Both the position numbers and the translations under genes were made by a program. From positions 1 through 37,757 of IMG/VR virus record IMGVR_UViG_3300042317_000707: a DNA stretch of 37,757 nt; one strand, given 5' to 3'. The stretch comes from a virus. The notes beneath the pieces were generated by a model, which ran no database searches, had not been told where the DNA came from, and saw only the letters and a program-made list of their open reading frames with translations. Below, piece by piece: positions 14,383 to 19,959 of this stretch; the stretch's first letter is position 1, and every line of letters starts with the position of its first letter.

Positions 14383-14595
14383 TCAGTCCCACCCGTAGCG
14401 GGCTTGCATCGCATTGCTCCATTCGTCCTCGCACCCGGCACGCCGCGCCGCCGAGGCGTAGCCAGGCTTCACGGGAACGGTGTTCTCCGCAGGCACACGG
14501 CACGGCTCGACCGGCACGATCTGCTCGGCGTCGATCGGCAGCTGCTCACGCTTGCGGTGTTCCGCCAGGGCGTCAGCGTCGAATGGCTTGCTCAT
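14383..14595 (-). CDS. Hypothetical protein downstream of RecT
   Basis: 70 residues, ATGA overlap with the RecT gene. Mostly hydrophilic, with VPVEPCRVPAENTVPVKPGY in the middle and a C-terminal QARYGWD. No family recognised. Translational coupling to RecT suggests an accessory role in recombination, but this is position only. Confidence 0.6.
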   Translation of the reverse strand: MSKPFDADALAEHRKREQLPIDAEQIVPVEPCRVPAENTVPVKPGYASAARRAGCEDEWSNAMQARYGWD

Positions 14596-15464
14596 GACGC
14601 CACCTCGTGCTCAGCGGCCTCGTGCGTGAACTCCTGCCCGGCGTCGTCTCCGGGCGTCAGGAGTTCAATCCGCGTGTCGATGAGGTCGAACAGTTCGGAC
14701 GCCTGGACGCTGGTGTAGAAGCCCTCGTCGATCCGCTGCTCGACCGTGCCCTTGATGTCCTGCAGACGCTCGACAGCCTTGGCCCGCGAGATGGCCAGCC
14801 GAGCCTTCTGCATGTCCTGCTCTGTGGCTTCCGGCCTCTCCAAGGCAACCGACGGCTGTGCCACTTGCGTGGCTCTTGCAGGCTCGTGCGCACGAGCCAC
14901 AACCGTCGGGGCCTCGGAGGTGATCGGGTAGTCCTGCGCCTCCTCGGCGGTCACAAGGCCCTTCAAAACATCGGGGAAGGCGTCACGCAGGGCGAAGCCT
15001 CGAGCCCGCAGCTGGAGCATGCGGCGCGGGTACTGCGTCCACGGGCCAGACTTGCCCCACAAACCGGCTTTCTTGGCGTCTGCGACCGTGAACCGCACCA
15101 CGGTGGCCTTTGGGTAGCCTCGCCGCTTCGCCTCGCAGGTCGCCACCATGGCGTCGCCGTCGCCGTCAACTGTTTCGCGGACGTACTCGCAGACCACGGA
15201 TCCCATGACCAGGGCCAGGGCCGCGTCGCCCCACACTGACGGGCGACCGTTGATGACCGCGATGGACTGCAGCGACTGCATCGGGCCCAGCCCGACCTCG
15301 CTGCCATGCTGCACCGCAAGCAGGCACGACTCGGGCTTGCCCCGGAAGTCCTTCGGGGCGAACTCGCTAGCCGACACCATCTTGGCGAACCGAAACGCAT
15401 CCTCCATCGTGGCGAGGGCCAGCCCCCTCGCGGGCGTCGTGTTTGTGCTGATCTCCGTGCTCAT
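14592..15464 (-). CDS. recT: RecT-family single-strand annealing protein
   Basis: 290 residues from the ATG at 15464 with AAAGGA 6 bases upstream; a GTG at 15518 with AGGAGG 9 bases upstream is the alternative. Residues about 40-85 (FRGKPESCLLAVQHGSEVGL, then GPMQSLQSIAVINGRPSVWGD) and the later WTQYPRRMLQLRARGFALRD are RecT hallmarks. The protein anneals complementary single strands in phage recombination and replication. No partner exonuclease (RecE, YqaJ or lambda Exo type) is recognisable nearby. The C-terminal 90 residues are charged and helical. Confidence 0.9.
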   Translation of the reverse strand: MSTEISTNTTPARGLALATMEDAFRFAKMVSASEFAPKDFRGKPESCLLAVQHGSEVGLGPMQSLQSIAVINGRPSVWGDAALALVMGSVVCEYVRETVDGDGDAMVATCEAKRRGYPKATVVRFTVADAKKAGLWGKSGPWTQYPRRMLQLRARGFALRDAFPDVLKGLVTAEEAQDYPITSEAPTVVARAHEPARATQVAQPSVALERPEATEQDMQKARLAISRAKAVERLQDIKGTVEQRIDEGFYTSVQASELFDLIDTRIELLTPGDDAGQEFTHEAAEHEVAS

Positions 15465-15539
15465 GCCGCGTCCTTTCGTGTTTGAATCCCTTATCCGGCT
15501 TCCGCGTCCTGCGTCCACCGGGAACTGCCTCCTTGAAAC

Positions 15540-15554
15540 GCCGGCTCCGCCGGC
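15540..15554. terminator. Short GC hairpin between small gene and recT
   Basis: GCCGGC TCC GCCGGC, a perfect 6-bp stem with a 3-base loop, followed on the minus strand by GTTTC. It lies in the 100-base spacer between the 95-residue gene and recT and may act as a weak attenuator. Confidence 0.35.
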
Positions 15555-15564
15555 TCTCCTGTGT

Positions 15565-15852
15565 TCACATCACCCGAATCTGGTGCCCATCGACGGACCA
15601 GTGCTCCGTCCCACCGCCCCGCTTGTGTTCCTTAACGTGGTAGGTGCCGTCCCTGTCCTCACACAGCACCTCGATGACGTAGCCCTGGCGGATCTCGCCC
15701 TGGTCGTCCTTCCAGGTGATGTAGTCACCGGCCGACCACGTCGGAACCACGCGACCGTTTCGCAGAACTCCCCGGCTCTGCGACATCCGCTTGCCGTAGA
15801 CCTCCTGCATGCCAGCGACGGCCCCGGCGTATTCGCGATCCCCTGCGTCCAT
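15565..15852 (-). CDS. Hypothetical protein upstream of recT
   Basis: 95 residues, ATG at 15852 preceded by AAAGGA. A small beta-rich domain at 35-90 (SAGDYITWKDDQGEIRQGYV, then KEHKRGG) reads like an SH3/KOW-type barrel. No family recognised. First substantial gene after the candidate promoter near 15980. Confidence 0.6.
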   Translation of the reverse strand: MDAGDREYAGAVAGMQEVYGKRMSQSRGVLRNGRVVPTWSAGDYITWKDDQGEIRQGYVIEVLCEDRDGTYHVKEHKRGGGTEHWSVDGHQIRVM

Positions 15853-15884
15853 TGAACGAGTCCTTTCGTTATTTGCAGATAGCT

Positions 15885-15953
15885 CTAATTCAAAGCAGCA
15901 GAAATGAGCTGCACGACAACCAAAAGCAACTGAACCCAGTAGTCAACGTTCAT
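15885..15953 (-). CDS. 22-residue membrane peptide
   Basis: A 22-codon frame, ATG at 15953, preceded by GGGAGG at 5 bases, the best ribosome-binding site in the area. The peptide is MNVDYW followed by an unbroken hydrophobic stretch (VQLLLVVVQLISAAL) and Asn, long enough to sit in a membrane. It is the first gene downstream of the candidate promoter/operator at 15978-16006. Too short for routine gene callers. Function unknown. Confidence 0.5.
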   Translation of the reverse strand: MNVDYWVQLLLVVVQLISAALN

Positions 15954-15977
15954 GTCGTCCTCCCTGACGATGGTGTG

Positions 15978-16006
15978 ACGATATGGAGGCATCTCCAATT
16001 CGTCAA
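15978..16006 (-). promoter_or_regulatory. Candidate early promoter with operator-like palindrome
   Basis: Reading the minus strand: -35 TTGACG (16001-16006), 17-base spacer, -10 TATCGT (15978-15983; 4 of 6 matches). The spacer contains the palindrome TGGAG-N4-CTCCA (15984-15997), which would place a repressor exactly between the boxes. It directs transcription into the 22-residue peptide gene and on to recT and the replication genes. Sigma-70-type consensus is assumed; the host is unknown. Confidence 0.5.
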
Positions 16007-16039
16007 TAGGGAAAATTTCGGCTCTCGGTCCGTGGGACT

Positions 16040-16309
16040 TTAGGACGCTTTGCGGCGGCGGTGTGTGCCTGGGCGTCGCCCGCCAAGCTTGCCGGCCTTC
16101 CGCAGCTGCTCACGCTCGGCAGCCAGCCGGCGGATCTCGTCGGCGTCGTACACGAACGACCTGCTTGAGATCTGCTTGCACCAGATTTCACCACGCAGCG
16201 CCATGCCTCGAATGTGGTTCTCACCGCACCCGTAAATCTCTGCCGCTTCGCAGGTGCCGCACAGGTTCCGTTTCGGTGGTAGTTGGACAGCCACGCTCAT
16301 GCCCTCCAT
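16040..16309 (-). CDS. MerR/excisionase-like DNA-binding protein
   Basis: 89 residues from the ATG at 16309; an internal ATG at 16300 is the alternative. It has CGTCEAAEIYGCGENHIRGM, a HTH_17/excisionase-type winged helix beginning with a Cys pair, then GEIWCKQISSRSFVYDADEI and a basic tail (GKLGGRRPGTHRRRKAS). Lying beside the integrase and facing away from it, it could be an Xis-like directionality factor or the main regulator. No CI-type repressor is present elsewhere. Confidence 0.75.
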   Translation of the reverse strand: MEGMSVAVQLPPKRNLCGTCEAAEIYGCGENHIRGMALRGEIWCKQISSRSFVYDADEIRRLAAEREQLRKAGKLGGRRPGTHRRRKAS

Positions 16310-16528
16310 GGTAAACCTAGGTGCAACTTTTTTGAGTCGCACTTGCTTGCCTTTGCAGAGCGGGACGCGTAGTGTGACCTAGCGAGTCCCGCTTGCGAAT
16401 GGAGCGGAGTCCACTAGAGGGTCTAGAGGCTCGAAAACATGAGCAAAACGAGACTACCACGCCGAGGCGCACGGCGCAGGATTGCGACCTAGATTCAGGA
16501 GGTTAGGCCCCCAACCAGGAGTACTACC
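16310..16528. promoter_or_regulatory. Divergent control region with CTAG cluster and inverted repeat
   Basis: Spacer between the excisionase-like gene (minus) and the integrase (plus). ACCTAG occurs at 16315-16320 (within ACCTAGGT), 16377-16382 and 16487-16492, and CTAGAGG is repeated at 16414-16420 and 16423-16429. An inverted repeat AGCGGGAC/GTCCCGCT spans 16359-16366 and 16386-16393. A 17-codon basic frame (16439-16492, plus, MSKTRLPRRGARRRIAT) lies before the integrase and could be a leader peptide. The attP site may lie here but its core cannot be identified from one genome. Confidence 0.5.
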
Positions 16529-17422
16529 ATGGAACTCGAAACGCTGTTTCTCGCGGAGTATTCACCGCTCCGCAGGCTCGGCCAGAAGTCGATTAACTGC
16601 TATCAAGTGACGCTGCGGCACTTCGCCAGACACTTGGCACAGGTGCCGGGCAGGGAGCCGGGACCGCCGAAAACCTCGGATTTAACCGACTTAACGGTTG
16701 CGAGGTTCTTAGCGATTCGCGAGCGCGAGACGTGCCGGGCGACGGCGGCCCGCGATCGGGTCCAGCTTCTGGCCCTGTGGCGGTACGCCAGCCGGAAACG
16801 CTACGTAGAGCAGTGGCCCGAGGTGCCCATCATCAGAGCCCCTACGCGGACGCCTACGGGCTACACGGCGGCCGAGGTGTCCTTGCTGATCCGCGAGGCC
16901 CGACGCATGCCAGGGACGATCTCAGGCGTCCCTGCCGGGGTCTGGTGGTCATCTCTGCTGCTCGTGCTCTGGGAATCCGGGGAACGCATCACGGCCACCC
17001 TGGCGACCCGCTGGCGGGAAGTGGATCTTGTGGCCCAGCGGATGACGTTTCGGGCTGAAACCCGCAAAAATCAGACCCGCGATATCACCCGGCAGATTTC
17101 GCCCGCCACGGCCGAACTGCTGAACGGGCGTATTCGGATGTCGGGCGAGTTGGTCTGGCCGTGGGATCGCTCAGCGTGCCTCCTGTGGAAGCGTTTGCAG
17201 GGGATATGCAAGCGGGCGAACGTCCAGTACCGTGGGTTCCACGGCATTAGGCGGGCGGCAGTGTCTTACGTAGAGGCCGCGTGCCCTGGTGCCGGCCAAC
17301 GGCTCGCCGACCACTCCAGCCCGCAAATCACGATAAAGAGCTACCTCGACCCGCGCATTGTTCCGCAGGGTCCAGATGCAACGGATTTGCTGCCAAAGCT
17401 GGATTTGTCGGACGCGTCGTAG
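16529..17422 (+). CDS. int: Tyrosine integrase
   Basis: 297 residues, the only clear plus-strand gene; AGGAG lies 7 bases before the ATG. An N-terminal SAM-like core-binding domain (about 1-95) and a catalytic domain with the full set: Arg153 (ESGERI), Lys180, His238-Gly-Ile-Arg241 (FHGIRR), His262 (LADHSS) and Tyr272 (KSYLDP). It catalyses site-specific strand exchange, presumably phage integration and excision. It is divergent from the excisionase-like gene and converges on a strong terminator at 17481-17513. Opposite orientation to all other genes suggests separate control. Confidence 0.93.
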   Translation: MELETLFLAEYSPLRRLGQKSINCYQVTLRHFARHLAQVPGREPGPPKTSDLTDLTVARFLAIRERETCRATAARDRVQLLALWRYASRKRYVEQWPEVPIIRAPTRTPTGYTAAEVSLLIREARRMPGTISGVPAGVWWSSLLLVLWESGERITATLATRWREVDLVAQRMTFRAETRKNQTRDITRQISPATAELLNGRIRMSGELVWPWDRSACLLWKRLQGICKRANVQYRGFHGIRRAAVSYVEAACPGAGQRLADHSSPQITIKSYLDPRIVPQGPDATDLLPKLDLSDAS

Positions 17423-17480
17423 AACTTCCTCCGCGAAGCACACTGGTTTCGTTCGCAAAATCCGCACGACCTAAACGCAA

Positions 17481-17513
17481 CCGCCCCAGCCGAGAGGGAG
17501 ACGGCTAGGGCGG
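17481..17513. terminator. Bidirectional terminator between convergent units
   Basis: CCGCCCCAGCCG and CGGCTAGGGCGG pair over 12 positions with one mismatch around a 9-base loop. It sits between the end of the plus-strand integrase and the end of the long minus-strand late/accessory unit. On the minus strand it is followed by TTGCGTTT. Position and stability make it the clearest terminator in the genome. Confidence 0.75.
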
Positions 17514-17545
17514 CGCGGGCTCGGCGGAAAGGTGACGCACGGAGC

Positions 17546-17731
17546 CTATTGTTCAAGTCGTGCCCGTAGCAGTGCGATCTCCTCCAGCAGCCGCAGCCGC
17601 TCGCGTAGCAGCCGTATCACGTCGCCGGCCAGCGTGCCCGCCGTCCCGGTGTACGCGCCGCTGAACCGCCGGGCCCGGTGCTCCATGTGGGCCAGGTCGT
17701 CGGCGGTGAGCGGCGGTACGGCGTCACGCAT
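17546..17731 (-). CDS. Small coiled-coil protein
   Basis: 61 residues from the ATG at 17731, an 8-base overlap with the DUF6378 gene. Ends in a Leu/Arg-rich probable coiled coil (VIRLLRERLRLLEEIALLRA). No family recognised. Last gene of the long minus-strand unit before the terminator. Confidence 0.55.
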   Translation of the reverse strand: MRDAVPPLTADDLAHMEHRARRFSGAYTGTAGTLAGDVIRLLRERLRLLEEIALLRARLEQ

Positions 17732-18131
17732 CGCGGACCTCGGTCCTGCACGCGGCGTACCCGATCGCATCAATGTCGTTGTCGGGATGGTCCCACGGGC
17801 CACGGCTTCGTGCGATCTTGTCCAGCATCATGATCGTCGGCCAATCCTCAGTCTTGAACGTCGTGCCAAACGCTGCGTTGATAAGGGCGACGGTCCTTCC
17901 AAAGTGTTCGCACGGTGGGCCGTACTTTTTGTGACGGTCGCGGACGGCTTCGATGGCGGCCTTGAGCGTGCGAATCGCGGCACTGTCCTCAATGTCCGCC
18001 GCCTTGAAACCGGACGGCGTTACCGGCGTGCACCTCGCCCCCTCGCAGCAGCTTTCAACGGGCGTTGCGTTGAGCCGCTCCAGCACGGCGTTTCGCAGGT
18101 TGGCGTTTTGTTCTTCCAGCGTTGTCGTCAT
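17724..18131 (-). CDS. DUF6378-type phage protein
   Basis: 135 residues; GAGGG lies 7 bases before the ATG. The C-terminal 90 residues (RHKKYGPPCEHFGRTVALIN, then IMMLDKIARS and DIDAIGYAA) match the DUF6378 domain common in phages, which looks related to the all-alpha MazG-like nucleotide-binding fold (inference). The N-terminal 40 residues hold a CCEGARC cluster. It overlaps the phosphoesterase gene by 77 bases in a different frame. Confidence 0.75.
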   Translation of the reverse strand: MTTTLEEQNANLRNAVLERLNATPVESCCEGARCTPVTPSGFKAADIEDSAAIRTLKAAIEAVRDRHKKYGPPCEHFGRTVALINAAFGTTFKTEDWPTIMMLDKIARSRGPWDHPDNDIDAIGYAACRTEVRDA

Positions 18132-19206
18132 CGGTGGTCCCTCTTAGGTCGCGGTCGCAGAAAAGTGGATACGCTCGCGTCACCTCGTGCCGGCCGTGGT
18201 CGATGATCGCCATTCCCTGGCACGGCCGCTCTGGTGACGCGACTCGTTCAGCGTATGGCGAGTGTCCAATCACGCTGCCGTTCGCCACGTAGCGGGCACC
18301 ACGCAGCCAGCCCCACGAGTGGTAGTGCCCGAAGATCGTCAGGTCCGCCTTGCGTCCTGCGTCCCACCGTGCAATCGCCTTGCTCGCCGGAAGCGCCAGC
18401 CCGTAGACGCCACCAGCGAAGCGAATTGAGTGGCCGTGCGTAGTACGCACCAGGAACCCGTCGAGGTCCACGTACCCTAAGTGCCCCTCGGCGATCTGCC
18501 ACTGAACGTTCGCGTTCTTCTCTTCGCGGGCCAGCGTGTGGTACATCAACTGTTCCCACGAGTGGTCTAGCTCCGTGGCGATGCGGTTTTTCTCTGTTGA
18601 CCGTCCGTGGTTTCCGGCGTTGGTGCAGACGATGACCTGGTCGGCATGCTGTGCAACGCTGTCGATGAGCCCACGCAGCCGCTCGGCGATCCACCGCGTA
18701 GCGTTCATCGGCGACAACTGGGCCACCTCGGCACAGTCTGGGTGGATGTGCCCCGTGATGAAATCGCCACCCAACCAGACGAGCACGCGGCGGATGTCTG
18801 CCTGGTTCCTCTCGTGCTCAAGGCACTCCAAAAACCTTTCCTCCAGTTCGGCCATCCGCAGCTGGCAGACCTCCAGCGAATAGTCGTTCTCACCGTTGAC
18901 CGTCTCGGGCAGCACGCGTTCCTCGCAGTGCACGTCGGACAGCATCAGGATCGCGGTGGCGTCGTGCTTCGTGCGTTTGCGAGCCTTGCCACTTTTGGTC
19001 AAGGCGACCGGCCGCACGCCTTGCAACGAGCCGATAGCGTCGGCACGCTCCCGCTCGCGGTCGATCTGAGCTAGCGCGGCTTTATACCTGTTTCGGTATG
19101 AAGCGATCTCAGACCGCAGCCGCGCAAGCTCAGCGTCGGACGCCAGCTGCTCCGCGGACGCGACGTGCTCGAGCACCTGGTCGGCTACCGTCTTTTGTCG
19201 AGCCAA
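18055..19206 (-). CDS. Calcineurin-like metallophosphoesterase
   Basis: 383 residues from a TTG at 19206; AAGGAG lies 7 bases upstream and no ATG fits. Residues about 17-57 form a coiled coil. The catalytic domain carries SDVHCEE (Asp91, His93), LGGDF (146-148), NAGNHG (198-200), THGHS (256-259) and FGHYHS (293-296), the full two-metal phosphoesterase set. In phages such enzymes may act on nucleic acids or nucleotides; the substrate is unknown. The 3' end overlaps the DUF6378 gene. Confidence 0.9.
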   Translation of the reverse strand: MARQKTVADQVLEHVASAEQLASDAELARLRSEIASYRNRYKAALAQIDRERERADAIGSLQGVRPVALTKSGKARKRTKHDATAILMLSDVHCEERVLPETVNGENDYSLEVCQLRMAELEERFLECLEHERNQADIRRVLVWLGGDFITGHIHPDCAEVAQLSPMNATRWIAERLRGLIDSVAQHADQVIVCTNAGNHGRSTEKNRIATELDHSWEQLMYHTLAREEKNANVQWQIAEGHLGYVDLDGFLVRTTHGHSIRFAGGVYGLALPASKAIARWDAGRKADLTIFGHYHSWGWLRGARYVANGSVIGHSPYAERVASPERPCQGMAIIDHGRHEVTRAYPLFCDRDLRGTTDDDNAGRTKRQPAKRRAGAAQRNAR

Positions 19207-19448
19207 TCTATGACTCCTTGTCTGCCAGAGGTCTGCCAGCCGCGCTCCCTGCAAACGTCCATGATGGCTGAGGCGTAGCCGTTCTTCTGGTGCACAGCCG
19301 GGTTGAACGCCTGCCGCACGATCTCTAGTTCGTCGCGTGCCTCCTGCGGCAGTCGGTCGAACCAACTCGCGAAGCCTGGCCGCTTGCCCTGCGCCCGCGA
19401 CAGCACGTCATCAAGAAGACTTTTTGTCGGTGCCTTTGCCTTTGCCAC
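19185..19448 (-). CDS. Hypothetical protein coupled to phosphoesterase
   Basis: 87 residues from a GTG at 19448, inside the end of the previous gene (38-base overlap). Helical and basic, with PGFASWFDRLPQEARDELEI and a C-terminal GRQGVIDWLDKRR that resembles small helical DNA-binding or terminase-associated phage proteins. No definite family. It overlaps the phosphoesterase start by 22 bases. Confidence 0.6.
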   Translation of the reverse strand: MAKAKAPTKSLLDDVLSRAQGKRPGFASWFDRLPQEARDELEIVRQAFNPAVHQKNGYASAIMDVCRERGWQTSGRQGVIDWLDKRR

Positions 19449-19608
19449 GCTTCACGCTTCCTTTCGTTGCGGGCTGAGACCGTCGTAGCACGACCTCGCC
19501 GTGCTCGTCTGGGATCGGGCAGGCACCCTCTTCGTCGTCTGAGTCCAGAGGGGCGTCGTCAAAATGGGGAGCCGCCGACTGCGACTGTTTCGCGGGCTTC
19601 CGTGCCAT
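19411..19608 (-). CDS. Small charged hypothetical protein
   Basis: 65 residues, AAAGGAG before the ATG. Low-complexity: an acidic middle (DDAPLDSDDEEGAC) and a Lys/Gly-rich tail (KRGKGKGTDKKSS). Probably disordered. First gene after the inverted repeat and TTGACA box at 19622-19648. Confidence 0.55.
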   Translation of the reverse strand: MARKPAKQSQSAAPHFDDAPLDSDDEEGACPIPDEHGEVVLRRSQPATKGSVKRGKGKGTDKKSS

Positions 19609-19621
19609 CGTGTGCTCCTTT

Positions 19622-19648
19622 CACCTTGCAGTGTGGACAAGGTGTCAA
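19622..19648 (-). promoter_or_regulatory. Inverted repeat with adjoining TTGACA box
   Basis: CACCTTG and CAAGGTG form a perfect 7-bp inverted repeat with a 9-base loop (19622-19644). On the minus strand it directly follows a consensus -35 box TTGACA (19643-19648). No good -10 is visible at 17 bases, so it is either a regulated promoter of unusual type or a hairpin terminating the tail operon. Confidence 0.4.
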
Positions 19649-19959
19649 CCGACGCCGTAGACCCGCTTGGCCGTCTCGCGGATTGCCTTCTGAACCTCAA
19701 CTCCCTTCTCGTTCAGCCACTTCTTCCGCCCCTCGCACCCGCACCCGCCGGGCTTGTCAGCCGTGCGGGTCAGACGCTCGACGCGCTCCTGCGTGATGCC
19801 GATGGCTGTAAGCCCACGCTCCACGAGGTCGCCAACCATGATCGGTTGCCAAGCGGATTGCGGCACAGGACGGCACTTGCGGTACGTTGGCAGGCGCTTG
19901 GCAACGTAGCCGCAGGCCGGACAAGTCTGCGCCGGATTGTTGAAGTCGCACAGGCTCAT
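19645..19959 (-). CDS. Cys-rich, probable zinc-binding small protein
   Basis: 104 residues from the ATG at 19959 (ATGA overlap with the 751-residue gene). It starts MSLCDFNNPAQTCPACGYVA, with a CxxC knuckle, and has GGCGCEGRKKWLNEKG near residue 75, a small Cys/Lys/Trp-Leu-Asn motif seen in some phage proteins. It may bind zinc. Function unknown. Coupling to the repeat protein suggests a partner role. Confidence 0.65.
   Translation of the reverse strand: MSLCDFNNPAQTCPACGYVAKRLPTYRKCRPVPQSAWQPIMVGDLVERGLTAIGITQERVERLTRTADKPGGCGCEGRKKWLNEKGVEVQKAIRETAKRVYGVG

Noticed and set aside
16439-16492. 17-codon basic frame before the integrase
   Set aside because: Too short and with a poorly spaced ribosome-binding site to list as a gene. 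Mentioned as a possible leader peptide in the control-region entry.
16343-16528. Possible tRNA or attP fragment in the inverted-repeat region
   Set aside because: The 8-bp stem has a 19-base loop and no cloverleaf could be drawn. An attP core cannot be named without the host sequence.
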